A stretch of DNA of 64,000 nt. Origin: Blastopirellula marina (GTDB taxonomy: Bacteria > Planctomycetota > Planctomycetia > Pirellulales > Pirellulaceae). The translations under genes and the position numbers were made by a program. Under the pieces are notes generated by a model. It had not been told where the DNA came from. It did not search any database and worked only from the letters and a program-made list of their open reading frames with translations. Each line of letters begins with the position of its first letter. Position 1 is the first letter of the stretch. The stretch covers positions 620,001 to 684,000 of the forward strand of contig NZ_PUHY01000015.1 in assembly GCF_002967765.1 (NCBI RefSeq), in the 5' to 3' direction. This document shows, one piece after another, positions 38,094 to 48,130 of this stretch.

Positions 38094-39116
38094 TTAGTCT
38101 TGAGGTTGATTTCCGGAGTGATCGTTGGCGATGACCTGCAAAATAATCTTTCCAGTCGAGTGTTCTTGCTCACTTTTACGGTGAGCATCGGCGACTTCGC
38201 TGAGCGGATATACGGAATCGACGATCGTTCGGAGCTTGCCATCACGTGCCAGCGCGGCTAACGAACGGAGAATGTCTCCATCCGGTCGGGCCAACACAAT
38301 GTGACAAGATTGCTTTTGAAGTTTAGAGAAAACGGAAAAACCAACGTTTTCGACCGAGGGCAGCGTCGCCACGTAGTGCCCGGAAGGCTTCAGAACCCGA
38401 CGACATTCCAAAAATGACGACTTGCTAACGGCGTCGAAAATGATGTCGTACGAATGATCCGTTCGGGTGAAGTCGACGTTGTGGTAGTCGATTACATGGT
38501 CGGCACCCAAGCTACGGACAAGCTCGTGTTTACTCTCGCTGCAAACGGCCGTTACAGTTGCTCCCAACGCTTTGGCAATTTGAACGGCGAAAATGCCAAC
38601 GCCGCCCGATGCTCCATTGATGAGCACTTCGTCACCAGAGTGAAGTTGACCTAACTTAACAAGCGACTTCCAGGCGGTGGTGCCTGCGAGTGGGATGCCA
38701 GCTGCTTCCTCGTACGAAATGTTGTCTGGCTTGTGTGCCAGAAACTTTGCATCGACGGCCACGTATTGAGCGTAACACCCGCCAATCGTGTTACCTGAAA
38801 AAGCTATGACGGCATCGCCAACGTTCCAACCATGCTGCTGGGCACCATACCCTACCTCGGCAATTTCGCCAGCCGCATCGAAACCAAGCACGCCCGGTAG
38901 CTTGTCGGGCATGACCCACTTGAGCATACCTTGACGTAGCTTCCAGTCGATGGGATTAACGCTTGCGGCGTGCACTTTGATCAACACTTGATCGGCGGTA
39001 ATCTTGGGTGGTCGAATACTGGTAAATTGCAAGTTATCGGCTTCACCATATCGCGGCAAGACAACAGCTTGCATAAGCTTAGTGTCGACTTCATGTTGTA
39101 CTTCAGCAGTGGCCAT
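38094..39116 (-). CDS. zinc-less NADP-dependent quinone oxidoreductase-like MDR
   Basis: A 340-residue MDR protein without the catalytic zinc residues. Marks are VHAASVNPIDWKLRQG, LPGVLGFDAAGEIAEVG, the IPLAGTTAW segment and the NADPH-binding INGASGGVGIFAVQIAKALG. Such enzymes reduce quinones or activated alkenes. A 54-bp gap separates it from the cupin gene upstream, so the two may be co-transcribed; a strong terminator follows. Confidence 0.9.
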   Translation of the reverse strand: MATAEVQHEVDTKLMQAVVLPRYGEADNLQFTSIRPPKITADQVLIKVHAASVNPIDWKLRQGMLKWVMPDKLPGVLGFDAAGEIAEVGYGAQQHGWNVGDAVIAFSGNTIGGCYAQYVAVDAKFLAHKPDNISYEEAAGIPLAGTTAWKSLVKLGQLHSGDEVLINGASGGVGIFAVQIAKALGATVTAVCSESKHELVRSLGADHVIDYHNVDFTRTDHSYDIIFDAVSKSSFLECRRVLKPSGHYVATLPSVENVGFSVFSKLQKQSCHIVLARPDGDILRSLAALARDGKLRTIVDSVYPLSEVADAHRKSEQEHSTGKIILQVIANDHSGNQPQD

Positions 39117-39170
39117 GATGTGAGACTCCTCATTAGTGCTTCTTACGACTTACCGATTGGTTTGGTGAAA

Positions 39171-39617
39171 TCAAGTAATCGTTGTCGAGTTGTAACTTGG
39201 TGGATCGCTCGCCGGAAAAGTTTCTTCCAACGCTTCGTCAACTTCGTTATTCCGGTCGACCTTCGCTTGCTTTTTCACCGCCGCGTTATGATCGGCGAAT
39301 ACGGTGGTCACGAGGAGCGCACTCTCTCGTTTGGCTTCCGCTCGATAGGGCTTCCCCTCCATCACGTGAAGCAGTTGGTTGGGACGCAGCGGATAATGTT
39401 GCCCGTCCACGGTCAGTTCAAGTTCGCCAGCAACACAGAACAGAAGCACTTCCCCGGAAGAGACATGGGTACTCGTCCGTTCCTCCTTAGCCAAACGCAA
39501 GTAGTTCGCTGTTGGCGAAGTTTCATGTTTCGATTCCCCAGCAAGATCAATCACAGTCGTTGGTTGGCCGATGCCTGGAAGATCCTGGATGGCAATTGAT
39601 TCGTTTGACGTGGTCAT
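39171..39617 (-). CDS. cupin-domain protein with EALEETFPASDPPS tail
   Basis: A 148-residue protein. Residues 45-110 form a single cupin barrel (GEVLLFCVAGELELTVDGQ, LRPNQLLHVMEG), with some metal-site His missing or shifted. The C-terminus carries VDEALEETFPASDPPSYN, a short conserved tail found in many small bacterial stress-associated proteins. A very good ribosome site (AAGGAGG, seven bases before the ATG at 39617) fixes the start. It probably heads a unit with the quinone oxidoreductase. Confidence 0.8.
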   Translation of the reverse strand: MTTSNESIAIQDLPGIGQPTTVIDLAGESKHETSPTANYLRLAKEERTSTHVSSGEVLLFCVAGELELTVDGQHYPLRPNQLLHVMEGKPYRAEAKRESALLVTTVFADHNAAVKKQAKVDRNNEVDEALEETFPASDPPSYNSTTIT

Positions 39618-39780
39618 GATTTGCCTCCTTATTTAGATAATCAGCACAACTTAGAGTGCACGTTTCATACCAATGCCTTTTTGGCATCCGTGGCAAGTTG
39701 ATCGCCAGGAGTTGAACGGCCCACGGAAGATTTTGCGATCAACTTGGTCAGCAATTGACCAAGAATCGATAGGCTACATA

Positions 39781-39888
39781 GCGACTCATAATAGTGAAGA
39801 AAGTCGCAGTGTTAGAGGTAAGTAGAGGTCCTTTGTGAGGACAAAGATGTGATGTAAAGGGGCGTTGAAGCCCTTTGTGTTCAAAGGG
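39781..39888. other. cluster of overlapping hairpins in a 304-bp intergenic region
   Basis: Within the gene-free stretch 39618-39921 several short perfect stems lie side by side: GCGACT/AGTCGC (39781/39802), GTCCT/AGGAC (39828/39838), CTTTGT/ACAAAG (39831/39841), AAAGGGGC/GCCCTTT (39856/39870) and CCCTTTG/CAAAGGG (39871/39882). The last two share bases and exclude each other, as do the second and third. No T-run follows, so this is not a plain terminator. It could be a leader of the cupin gene or the RNA end of the hydantoinase gene. Nothing else was seen in the stretch. Confidence 0.5.
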
Positions 39889-39921
39889 ATCTTGATGCTG
39901 CCAAGATGGCACACAATTGCA

Positions 39922-42900
39922 TCACGAGCCCCAGCCACCGCCGCCTGGCGTGCGAATGGTCAAGCGATCGCCGGGACTTACCTGAAAGCTGATCGTATTG
40001 GGTAACGACTCAACTTCGCCAGTCAACCGGTGAAGTTCGTTCTCGCCCAGTTGGCCTGGCTGGCCGCCCTCCAGTCCGTACGGCGCAAAGGGGCCACGCC
40101 GTTGGGTCAACAGGGAAACATCAAGCGGCTTTAGGAACTCAATCTCGCGAACAATTCCATCGCCACCACGATGTCTACCGGTACCACCGGAATGGGGACG
40201 AATGGCAAAGCGATGAAGACGAACTGGAAAGCGAAGCTCAAAGACTTCTGCGTCGGTCAAACGAGTGTTCGTCATGTGTGTATGCACGGCAGAGGCACCC
40301 TCTCGGGTTTCCGTTGCGCCTGAGCCTCCGCAGATGGTCTCGTAATAACCGAAGCTGGCATCGCCGAAGGTCAGATTGTTCATGGTTCCTTGACTCGCGG
40401 CGGCTAGTTTCAAAGCGCCCAGCACGACGTCGACCACGCGTTGAGAGGTTTCCACGTTTCCCCCAGCGACGGCGGCACATTTTGCGGGCGAATCATGGCG
40501 AGGTGGATTCAATAGGCATTCGGGTAATAATATTGTGACCGGTTCGAGCACACCTTGATTCAGGGGAATCTCTTCGTTCAGGAGGCATCTCAGACAATAC
40601 ATGATCGCTGCGGTAACAATCGCACGGTTGGCATTGAGGTTACCCGGCAGCACCGGGCCGGTCCCGGTGAAATCGATCTTTGCCGTTTCACCTTGAATGT
40701 TAATCGAGACGGCGATCGGCGAACCATCGTCTAAATGATCAGTGAATTGGTAAACGCCTGACGGGATTTTGGCGAGTGCCGCGCGCGTTTTCCGCGCAGC
40801 CGCGTCCTGGATGTGACCTGAATACGCACGTACTACCGACAAGTTGTAATGGTGAATCATTTCTTGAAGGTTGACGACACCGTGGTGGTTGGCGGCGATC
40901 TGGGCTGCGATATCGGCCAGATTGTCTGGGATATTTCGTGAAGGGTAGGGCGCATCACGAAGGATTGCTTCCATCTGTTCCCAATTAGGCTCGCCGGCTG
41001 CTACGACACGGAAGTTATCGACCAGAACGCCCTCTTCGGCCAAATTGGTCGAGCCAGAAGGCATTGAGCCTGCAGCGATTCCCCCGATTTCGGCATGATG
41101 TGCACGACTGGCGGCGAAGAAGCTCGGCTTCGTGTCATCCGCTGTCGCGAACATCGGCGTGATGACGGTGACGTCTGGAAGATGCGAGCCTCCGCGGTAA
41201 GGATCGTTCGTAACAAACACATCGCCATCCTGCATAACGGGGTGACGGGAGATGGTTGCCTTAACGGTTTCTGACATCGCTCCCAAGTGTACTGGGATGT
41301 GGGGCGCATTCGCGATCAGATCCCCATCGGCGGTGAACAACGCGCAGCTGAAGTCGAGCCGCTCTTTCACATTAACACTGACGGACGTGTTTTGCAGGGC
41401 GACGCCCATCTGCTCGGCAATCGCGGCGAACTGATTGTTGATGATCTCCAGCAGAACGGGATCAGGTTGATCGGTCGTGATTACCCTGGAAGGTGTTTGG
41501 CTTTCCGTTGGCAACGGTGATTGGATGTGTTCCGCTAATAACTCCCCGCCGGATAACATCTCGGCTTGCCAATTGGGATCGATCACAGTGGTCGCTAACG
41601 ACTCGGCTATTAATGCCGGCCCAACGAGCTTGGCACCGGGGCGAAGTTGATCTCGATCGAAAACCGGCGTTGTATACGATTTGCCTTGGAAGAAGATTTC
41701 GACCGATGTTGTTGGTAAGGGAACGTAGGTCTCAACGCGATGGCTGTTTTGACTGTCGTGCGAGGAATATCCGACTGCTTCGACTCTGGCTGCGACAATC
41801 TCAACGGTTTGGTGAGTTCGGTCATAGCCGTAACGCCGCCGATGTTCCGCGTGATAACGAGAAAGCACATCATCCAACGGTAGAGCGTCAATCGTGAGCG
41901 AGGACTCCAGCCCGCGGTATCGTAATTCAAGTTGCGGGTGAGATTCGATACGCTCGAAGTGCCCCTCGCGTTCGACTTCCTCTCGGGCTTGCAGACCAAG
42001 TGTTGTGAGGGTGTTACTGAGTTCTGATATCACTTCGTCGAGTGGCTGGTAAAAGGGCTGCGTCGTGAACCGTGTCGTGTTGGCAGAACCGATTCCGACA
42101 GCACTCAAGATCCCGGCACTTGGGTGAAATAGTAGCTGCGTTCCCCCGAGCAAGTCGGCGACTGCACAGGCATGTTGACCTGCGGCACCACCGAAAGGAA
42201 CCAGCAGATACGTTCGCGGATCATAGCCTTTGGCAACGGAGATTGTTCGAATGGCTTCCGCAATGTTGGCATTCGCGATCTGGAGAAATCCCTCAGCTAA
42301 GTCACGCGGCGCACGTCGAATTCCGGTGGCGGCTTCAACCTGATCGGCGATCTCCTGCAGTCGGGTTTCAACTGCCGCGGCGTCCAAGGGAAAGGGAAGT
42401 CGAGCCGCTTTTAGTTTGCCCAGGGCAAAATTGATATCGGTGACTGTCAGCGGTCCACCACGGCCGTAGCAGGCCGGTCCGGGATCGGCGCCCGCGCTGC
42501 CAGGTCCAACCACGAGCTTGACACCATCGAAAGCACAGATTGAGCCACCGCCCGCAGCGACCGTTTCAATCGCCATCATAGGAGCCACGATTCGCACGCC
42601 GGCCTTTTCGGTTTCAAACTGGCGTTCGTATGTTCCATCGAACCGCGAGACGTCGGTGCTAGTGCCGCCCATGTCGAAACCGATCGCTTTCTGCATTCCA
42701 ACTGCTTGGGCGGCGGATGCAAAGCCGACGACGCCTCCCGCTGGTCCGGAAAGAATACTATCTTTGCCGGAGAATGATTCTGCCGCCACCAAGCCCCCGG
42801 CCGAGGTGAGCAGTCGTAGCTGACTGCCTTCTCCCAGTGCCCATTGAATTCGTTGGACGTAAGCTTGCAGAATGGGATTCAGGTAAGCGTCGACAACCGA

Positions 42901-43734
42901 TGTATCTCCGCGTGATACGATCTTGATCAGGGGAGCAACTGCGTGAGAAACACTGATGTTGGTGAAGCCTATTTCAGCGGCAATTGCGGCAGCACGCTGC
43001 TCGTGAACTGGCTGACGGTAGCTGTGGAGGAAACATATCGCAAGTGAGCGAATGCCCGTCTCATACAAAGCAAGAAGTTTGTGATGAAGGTCTACTTCGT
43101 CGAGAGGTTGTAAGACCCCTCCGGCAGCATCCAGGCGTTCGTGAACTTCGATGACGTTTGAGACCAAGGAAGTTGGTTTTCGGATGCTCAGATCAAAAAG
43201 TTTGGGGCGACTTTGCGAACCAATTTGAAGGACATCGGCAAACCCCTTGGTAATCACCAAGCCGACATCAGCCCCGGAGCGAGTGAGTATGGCATTGGTG
43301 CCTCGTGTTGTTCCCAAGCGAACGTCGACTGCTGGTAGTGGTTCATTTCGCGAGATCCCGAGAAGATAACGCATGGCCAAGAGAGGCGCTTCCTCGCCAC
43401 CGTCGAGAAGATAAACGCTTCCTGGTGACGGATTGTTGGGAAGTGGCGTTGCAAATGTCAACTGGCAACTGGCTGGATCGAACGCGACGACTGTGGTTTC
43501 CGCAACGATGTGTCCCTCGGCGTCAAGAATCTGAAGTTGATAGCCTCGCCACACGTGGAACGCATCGTTCTTGCGTGTCCGATCGATGATGCATGAAGGA
43601 CTACTTCCCTCACCGACTTGCCCTTGAACCTTCCCGGAACTGAGGACCTTATGTCGTTGTACCGGTTGCCCAGGTTGTTGGAGCAAGCAGTCCGTGAATG
43701 TTCCACCAACATCAATCCAGAACTCAGGTCGCAT
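39922..43734 (-). CDS. fused hydantoinase/5-oxoprolinase (HyuA-HyuB)
   Basis: A 1270-residue protein started at the ATG at 43734; a TTG eight codons earlier is less likely. The N-terminal half is HyuA-like: [39 protein letters not shown] and an [22 protein letters not shown] block. The C-terminal half is HyuB-like: [38 protein letters not shown] and a C-terminal GGGGWGS. The total matches ATP-dependent 5-oxoprolinase, which opens 5-oxoproline to glutamate; hydantoins or related cyclic amides are alternative substrates. It is 103 bp downstream of the lipid cluster on the same strand, so membership in that operon is open. Confidence 0.88.
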   Translation of the reverse strand: MRPEFWIDVGGTFTDCLLQQPGQPVQRHKVLSSGKVQGQVGEGSSPSCIIDRTRKNDAFHVWRGYQLQILDAEGHIVAETTVVAFDPASCQLTFATPLPNNPSPGSVYLLDGGEEAPLLAMRYLLGISRNEPLPAVDVRLGTTRGTNAILTRSGADVGLVITKGFADVLQIGSQSRPKLFDLSIRKPTSLVSNVIEVHERLDAAGGVLQPLDEVDLHHKLLALYETGIRSLAICFLHSYRQPVHEQRAAAIAAEIGFTNISVSHAVAPLIKIVSRGDTSVVDAYLNPILQAYVQRIQWALGEGSQLRLLTSAGGLVAAESFSGKDSILSGPAGGVVGFASAAQAVGMQKAIGFDMGGTSTDVSRFDGTYERQFETEKAGVRIVAPMMAIETVAAGGGSICAFDGVKLVVGPGSAGADPGPACYGRGGPLTVTDINFALGKLKAARLPFPLDAAAVETRLQEIADQVEAATGIRRAPRDLAEGFLQIANANIAEAIRTISVAKGYDPRTYLLVPFGGAAGQHACAVADLLGGTQLLFHPSAGILSAVGIGSANTTRFTTQPFYQPLDEVISELSNTLTTLGLQAREEVEREGHFERIESHPQLELRYRGLESSLTIDALPLDDVLSRYHAEHRRRYGYDRTHQTVEIVAARVEAVGYSSHDSQNSHRVETYVPLPTTSVEIFFQGKSYTTPVFDRDQLRPGAKLVGPALIAESLATTVIDPNWQAEMLSGGELLAEHIQSPLPTESQTPSRVITTDQPDPVLLEIINNQFAAIAEQMGVALQNTSVSVNVKERLDFSCALFTADGDLIANAPHIPVHLGAMSETVKATISRHPVMQDGDVFVTNDPYRGGSHLPDVTVITPMFATADDTKPSFFAASRAHHAEIGGIAAGSMPSGSTNLAEEGVLVDNFRVVAAGEPNWEQMEAILRDAPYPSRNIPDNLADIAAQIAANHHGVVNLQEMIHHYNLSVVRAYSGHIQDAAARKTRAALAKIPSGVYQFTDHLDDGSPIAVSINIQGETAKIDFTGTGPVLPGNLNANRAIVTAAIMYCLRCLLNEEIPLNQGVLEPVTILLPECLLNPPRHDSPAKCAAVAGGNVETSQRVVDVVLGALKLAAASQGTMNNLTFGDASFGYYETICGGSGATETREGASAVHTHMTNTRLTDAEVFELRFPVRLHRFAIRPHSGGTGRHRGGDGIVREIEFLKPLDVSLLTQRRGPFAPYGLEGGQPGQLGENELHRLTGEVESLPNTISFQVSPGDRLTIRTPGGGGWGS

Positions 43735-43837
43735 CAATTCGCCACGCGTCACAGTCAAAAGTGTTTTACCAAGTACGTAACCATGATAGGGCAGGATGGG
43801 CTAACTTCGAAAGGTCAGCCTGAAATGAGAGCGTCGA

Positions 43838-45223
43838 TTAGAGACCGGCGCTGCGTGTCACTTCTTCTACGTAGCGTGTGAGGAGAGATACGGATTCCTC
43901 TCGGCTGTAGTGGTAGGGATCGTGCTTCAGGCTAAGAAAGATCTGATCCGAAGTGGTCGAAACACTGAACGCAGCGCCAGTGTGTGGTCGACAAGGGGGC
44001 GTGCCAACTAGGCCATCGTAAATCAGATTGCCTGCTATCAGGCCACCATTGCCCGGTGGTAGTTTCGCTTGGAAACGACGCCACGAATTACCGAAGTTTG
44101 TGAGGACAGCGGTTGAGAAACAGGACGATCCGTTCAAAAGCCAGGGTAAGAGACCTAGTTTGTCGACGAGTTCCAGCCCACCGATGAAGTGTCGTGAGAG
44201 GTTGTCTTTGCGAATTGCCGCTAGTTCCGGTGTGAGTGAATCAAGCAAGGCGTTCCGATCTTCGATCAGAGTCCCTTTCCTGGCGAGGAAGGCGAATCCT
44301 AAGTCATTTGTTGACGGCATCGCCGCATCACCCCGCCCCCGTAAGCTCTGCGGCATTAGGATCCGTAGTCGGCGTGATCCGACCGTGGTTCCTTGCTCGT
44401 TCATCCAACTGTGCAGGGCCACGAAGAGATCTCGCAACAATACATCGTTTAAGGTCACCTTCTGCGCGGCGGTCCAGGTTCGCAATGCCTTCGTCGCATC
44501 GGGATTAACGGCCATCGTAATGAGACCGTTTTGTAGTCGACTTGCATTCTTGGTCAGCGAGAGTTTGCCTGCTGTCATCGGCAAGGGGCGTTCCAGGAAG
44601 AAGTTTGCTGCTCCGCGAATCCCGCATTGCATGTCGTACAAGCCACGCCATAGTCCAGGATTATCGAGAGCGTGCGTGCATCGTTTGTTTAATCGCTGTG
44701 ACTCCCACTTTCGCGGCTTAACATGAGTGGCTCCAGGCGTGGCATTGTGATAAGCGGTCAGCAAATCCTCTGCAAAGACAAATGCGCCTAGGCCATCGCA
44801 GGTTGCGTGATGGAAGTGCAGCAGAATGGTGGATCGCTCTTCGCCGCTGCGGACATAGATCCGGAGGCCAGGATCGGCTCGAAGATCGATCAGTTCGTCG
44901 TATTGTGCCGAATAGGATACGCCGTAATCTTCCCAGTCGACCGGTGGTATCCGATCCGTCAATTGCCAGGTGAGTCCCCGCTTTTTGTCTTCACCAAGTA
45001 CGCTGCGAAACAGCGGGGCCCGAGCTACGGCAAAGGCCAAGGCTTCGTCGAAAGTGTCACGTCGAATGGCTCCTTGAAACTGCAGCTCGACGTCGCACAT
45101 CATCGGATAATGTGGTCGCCCGTCATGGATCATGAACTTTTCGACTGCGTTAACCGGCAGTGGGAAAAGCTCTTCCAACTGCGCGTCGTATTCCGTGATC
45201 GGTTGCGTGGCGAGTTGGGACAT
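43838..45223 (-). CDS. condensation-domain/acyltransferase-like protein (HHxxxDG)
   Basis: A 461-residue stand-alone member of the CoA-dependent acyltransferase superfamily that includes NRPS condensation domains, Pap-type acyltransferases and wax ester synthases. The catalytic motif HHATCDG is at 138-144 (His 139). A second-half bridge region with AVLTNFGN and GGLIAGN is visible. Such enzymes form an amide or ester between an acyl thioester and an amine or alcohol. In the cluster it follows the acyl ligase by 27 bp, so it may perform the last joining step. Substrates are inferred, not shown. Confidence 0.82.
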   Translation of the reverse strand: MSQLATQPITEYDAQLEELFPLPVNAVEKFMIHDGRPHYPMMCDVELQFQGAIRRDTFDEALAFAVARAPLFRSVLGEDKKRGLTWQLTDRIPPVDWEDYGVSYSAQYDELIDLRADPGLRIYVRSGEERSTILLHFHHATCDGLGAFVFAEDLLTAYHNATPGATHVKPRKWESQRLNKRCTHALDNPGLWRGLYDMQCGIRGAANFFLERPLPMTAGKLSLTKNASRLQNGLITMAVNPDATKALRTWTAAQKVTLNDVLLRDLFVALHSWMNEQGTTVGSRRLRILMPQSLRGRGDAAMPSTNDLGFAFLARKGTLIEDRNALLDSLTPELAAIRKDNLSRHFIGGLELVDKLGLLPWLLNGSSCFSTAVLTNFGNSWRRFQAKLPPGNGGLIAGNLIYDGLVGTPPCRPHTGAAFSVSTTSDQIFLSLKHDPYHYSREESVSLLTRYVEEVTRSAGL

Positions 45224-45250
45224 GACGTTTCCTAGAAACGAACGACTTCG

Positions 45251-46732
45251 TTATGGAAGCTGCTTTACCTGGATTTTTCCAGCGGGATTTCGAGGGAGCT
45301 CTTCAACCAAGGTGACGGTGTGGGGCCGTTTGTAGTACACGAGGTTGGCGTCACAGTAATCTCGAATGTCGCGCTCGGTAATACCGGGCTCGACGGCCAC
45401 CGCGGCTTTAACAATCTCTCCCTTGGAAGCGAGTTGACCGCCGTATACTTTCACTTCCCGCACACCCGGCATCACGGCGATTGCTTCTTCTACTTCGCAA
45501 GGCACGACTTTTAGACCTAGGACGTTGATCATCTCGCCGGTACGACCCCGTAAGTGGATTGTTCCGTCCTCCATGACCTTCGAAAGGTCGCCGGTCTCGA
45601 AGAAACCTTGCTTGTCCCACGGTTGTAATACCTCACCGGAATCAGCCAGATAACCGGTCATCATCGACGAGCTTTTCACGTGTAGCTTGCCGACGCCAGG
45701 TTCCAGGCCAAGATCTTCCGCGTCTGCGGGAGGTCGAACGCAAACTTCGACGCCATCCATGGGTGGGCCAACACGGCCGTCAACGTCTTCGCCATCGGCA
45801 ATTGTTGCGACCGCAATGCCGCCTGTTTCGGTTGTTCCATATAGAGGACAGACGGTGACACCCGTCTTCTTGCGAAATTGTTCAGCAGCACGCCTGGGCA
45901 TCATCGAACCGGCAGTGAGGAGCCAACGCAAGCGGCCAAAGTCAACTGTGCCCCCGAAAAGCAAAATATCGATATGGGCGGGAACCATCGGCAAGATCGT
46001 GACGGGGTGATCCCTGAGGACCTGAGCTAGTTTCTTGATGCTGAATTTCGCTGTCGTAACGATGCTGGCTCCGGTCAAAAGTGGAACCATCGTCGTCACG
46101 CCGTATCCGTAAGCGTGACTCATCGGCGGAATCGCCATCAGGCAGTCATCTTCACAGATGGCCATAGTCGCCGTGTAATGACGCGCTTCTTCCATCGCGG
46201 GAAAGCCAGGACGCAAAGCAATTTTGGGCAGCCCGGTTGAACCTGACGTGGGGTGAAGTGGAACACCACGTAGTTCGGGCCCTGGAATATGCGTAGGTTC
46301 TGGAAAGCGACCGACGACGAGGCTCCAGTCGTCTCCGACCAAAAGCAATCCATGTTGCTCAAGCACAGAATCGACCTGCTCGTCGCCCCCGTTAGAGACA
46401 AGCCACTTTACGCCGAACCGCTGAGCGTAGCGTGCAAGCTCTGCCGATGGCGTCATCACGTGAACCAGCAGCGGCGAAGCATCACAGGCCAACAGTGCCG
46501 CGAGCGCGATTGGAAACAGTGGGCCGTTACCAATCGTCACCAAGACACGATCACCGGCAGTGATCCCCTTTTTTCGAAGCGAGCGGATGAGTCCTTCTCG
46601 CATCGAATGGAACATGTCGGCGGTTACATTACGACCGAGATCGAGATCAAAGATCTCGCCCCGATAGTTCTCCGCGGCGGTTAGGATGGGTGCTGGACTC
46701 CAGATTGAATCGGAGATTATCGCACGAGACAT
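45251..46732 (-). CDS. AMP-forming acyl-CoA/acyl-ACP ligase
   Basis: A 493-residue ANL-family enzyme. I use the ATG at 46732 with AAGGGG eight bases before it; it overlaps the aminotransferase gene by 16 bp. Motifs: TSGSTGLPK at 162-170, YGTTETGGIAV, TGDLSKVMEDG, RGRTGEMINVLGLKV and the catalytic C-terminal Lys in NPAGKIQV (K486). It activates a carboxylate as adenylate and moves it to CoA or a carrier. The length is short and the middle is less rich in fatty-acid-pocket features, so aryl or short acids are possible. It belongs to the lipid-synthase cluster. Confidence 0.9.
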   Translation of the reverse strand: MSRAIISDSIWSPAPILTAAENYRGEIFDLDLGRNVTADMFHSMREGLIRSLRKKGITAGDRVLVTIGNGPLFPIALAALLACDASPLLVHVMTPSAELARYAQRFGVKWLVSNGGDEQVDSVLEQHGLLLVGDDWSLVVGRFPEPTHIPGPELRGVPLHPTSGSTGLPKIALRPGFPAMEEARHYTATMAICEDDCLMAIPPMSHAYGYGVTTMVPLLTGASIVTTAKFSIKKLAQVLRDHPVTILPMVPAHIDILLFGGTVDFGRLRWLLTAGSMMPRRAAEQFRKKTGVTVCPLYGTTETGGIAVATIADGEDVDGRVGPPMDGVEVCVRPPADAEDLGLEPGVGKLHVKSSSMMTGYLADSGEVLQPWDKQGFFETGDLSKVMEDGTIHLRGRTGEMINVLGLKVVPCEVEEAIAVMPGVREVKVYGGQLASKGEIVKAAVAVEPGITERDIRDYCDANLVYYKRPHTVTLVEELPRNPAGKIQVKQLP

Positions 46733-48069
46733 TGGCGGGCCCCTTCTTCCCACCGCTCGAGAACCTCGTCGATGTCTTGCGACGAGTGGGCCGTCGACAG
46801 GAACATCGGTTCAAACTCGTTGGGATGGAAATAGACCCCATGCTGCTGCATCCAATGTTGGAACTGGATGTAGCGTTCGAAGTCAGCATGACGGCGGACA
46901 TCGCGGTAGTTGTACAGGCCGTCGACTTCTTCCTTCGTGATCATTGCTGCCAACAGCGGGCCGAGGTGATTGACCTGGGCCGGAATATTCAAGCGCGAGT
47001 AAATATCCTTGATGCCGTTTGCCAGTTGGTCGGCCACGGAGTGAAGGTGACCGTAAATGCCTTCCCTATCGGCCAGAACAGTATCGAGGACCGCTTCCGC
47101 AGCGGACATCACAATGGCATTGCCAGAGAAGACACCGCCGTGGAACAGCGGACCTTTCACGATGCACTGCATCATTTCGGCGGACGCACCGAAAGCACTG
47201 ACCGGGTAGCCACCACCCATGGCCTTGGACATGACAGTGATGTCTGGTGAGACGAGGTAGTGCTCTTGCGCACCACCTGCGGAAACTCGCATGCCCGTAA
47301 TCACTTCGTCGAAGATCAATAACGCACCAGCGTCGTGCGCCATTTCGCGTACGGTGGCCAAGTAACCATCGCGTGGCATCAACAAACCTGCATTGCCAGA
47401 GATCGGTTCCATCATTACAGCACAAACGTCGGGACCGTGCTCGGCGAGTGCCCGTTCGAGGGCGTCCAAATCGTTCCACTGCACCGTGATTACGTCTTTG
47501 ATGCTATCTCCCATTCCAGAAGTACCTGGAATGGCTTGTCCGTATCCACACTCCGGCAGTTCTTCGAGTGGAGCATGATACTTGGTGAAGACCGCTTCGC
47601 TCCAACCGTGGTAATGGCCTTCGAACATGATCAGCTTGTTGCGTCCCGTGTAGGTCTTCGCCAGACGCACAGCGGAAGCACACGCTTCGGTGCCGGAGTT
47701 CGCAAATCGAAGCAGTTCGATACTGGGAAAAAGCTTCTTGATTTTTTCCGCGACACGCATCGTGACCTCGGTTGGAAAGCCTAGTTGGCTTCCCTGTTCC
47801 GAGATCTGTCGAGTGACCGCTTCGATAACGGCCTTTGGCCGATGCCCCAGCAAGAGTGGTCCGTACGACATATTAAGGTCGATGTACTCGTTGCCGTCGA
47901 CATCCCACAAGCGGCAGCCTTCGGCGCGATCGGCGACCAGAGGGATATGATAGGGAAGCACACGCATGGTGCTACTGTCACCACCCGCGAGGCTCTTCTT
48001 GGCCCGCTCGAGCACTTGCGCGCTGACCGAGCTCTTCGTGGCTTCAGATCTTGAAACGGTACCCGACAT
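46717..48069 (-). CDS. glutamate-1-semialdehyde aminomutase-like class III aminotransferase
   Basis: A 450-residue PLP enzyme of fold type I. Cofactor marks are NSGTEACASAVRLAKTYTGR near 124-143, the Asp of LLIFDEVITGMR (D254) and the PLP Lys in MSKAMGGGYPVSAFG (K282). It resembles glutamate-1-semialdehyde aminomutase, but its cluster position points to a secondary role: members of this class are used in lipopeptide and polyketide pathways to set an amino group on a chain. It lies 61 bp after the reductase gene and overlaps the ligase gene, so it is an integral part of the unit. Substrate inferred. Confidence 0.87.
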   Translation of the reverse strand: MSGTVSRSEATKSSVSAQVLERAKKSLAGGDSSTMRVLPYHIPLVADRAEGCRLWDVDGNEYIDLNMSYGPLLLGHRPKAVIEAVTRQISEQGSQLGFPTEVTMRVAEKIKKLFPSIELLRFANSGTEACASAVRLAKTYTGRNKLIMFEGHYHGWSEAVFTKYHAPLEELPECGYGQAIPGTSGMGDSIKDVITVQWNDLDALERALAEHGPDVCAVMMEPISGNAGLLMPRDGYLATVREMAHDAGALLIFDEVITGMRVSAGGAQEHYLVSPDITVMSKAMGGGYPVSAFGASAEMMQCIVKGPLFHGGVFSGNAIVMSAAEAVLDTVLADREGIYGHLHSVADQLANGIKDIYSRLNIPAQVNHLGPLLAAMITKEEVDGLYNYRDVRRHADFERYIQFQHWMQQHGVYFHPNEFEPMFLSTAHSSQDIDEVLERWEEGARQCLVR

Positions 48070-48130
48070 GATGTAACCCCTGTTCTACGCTGACGATTCG
48101 GTATGTATTTGTGGTGGATGAAATTGGTGG

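Noticed and set aside
39871-39888. Rho-independent terminator of the hydantoinase gene
   Set aside because: The CCCTTTG/CAAAGGG stem is perfect but no T-run follows on either strand.
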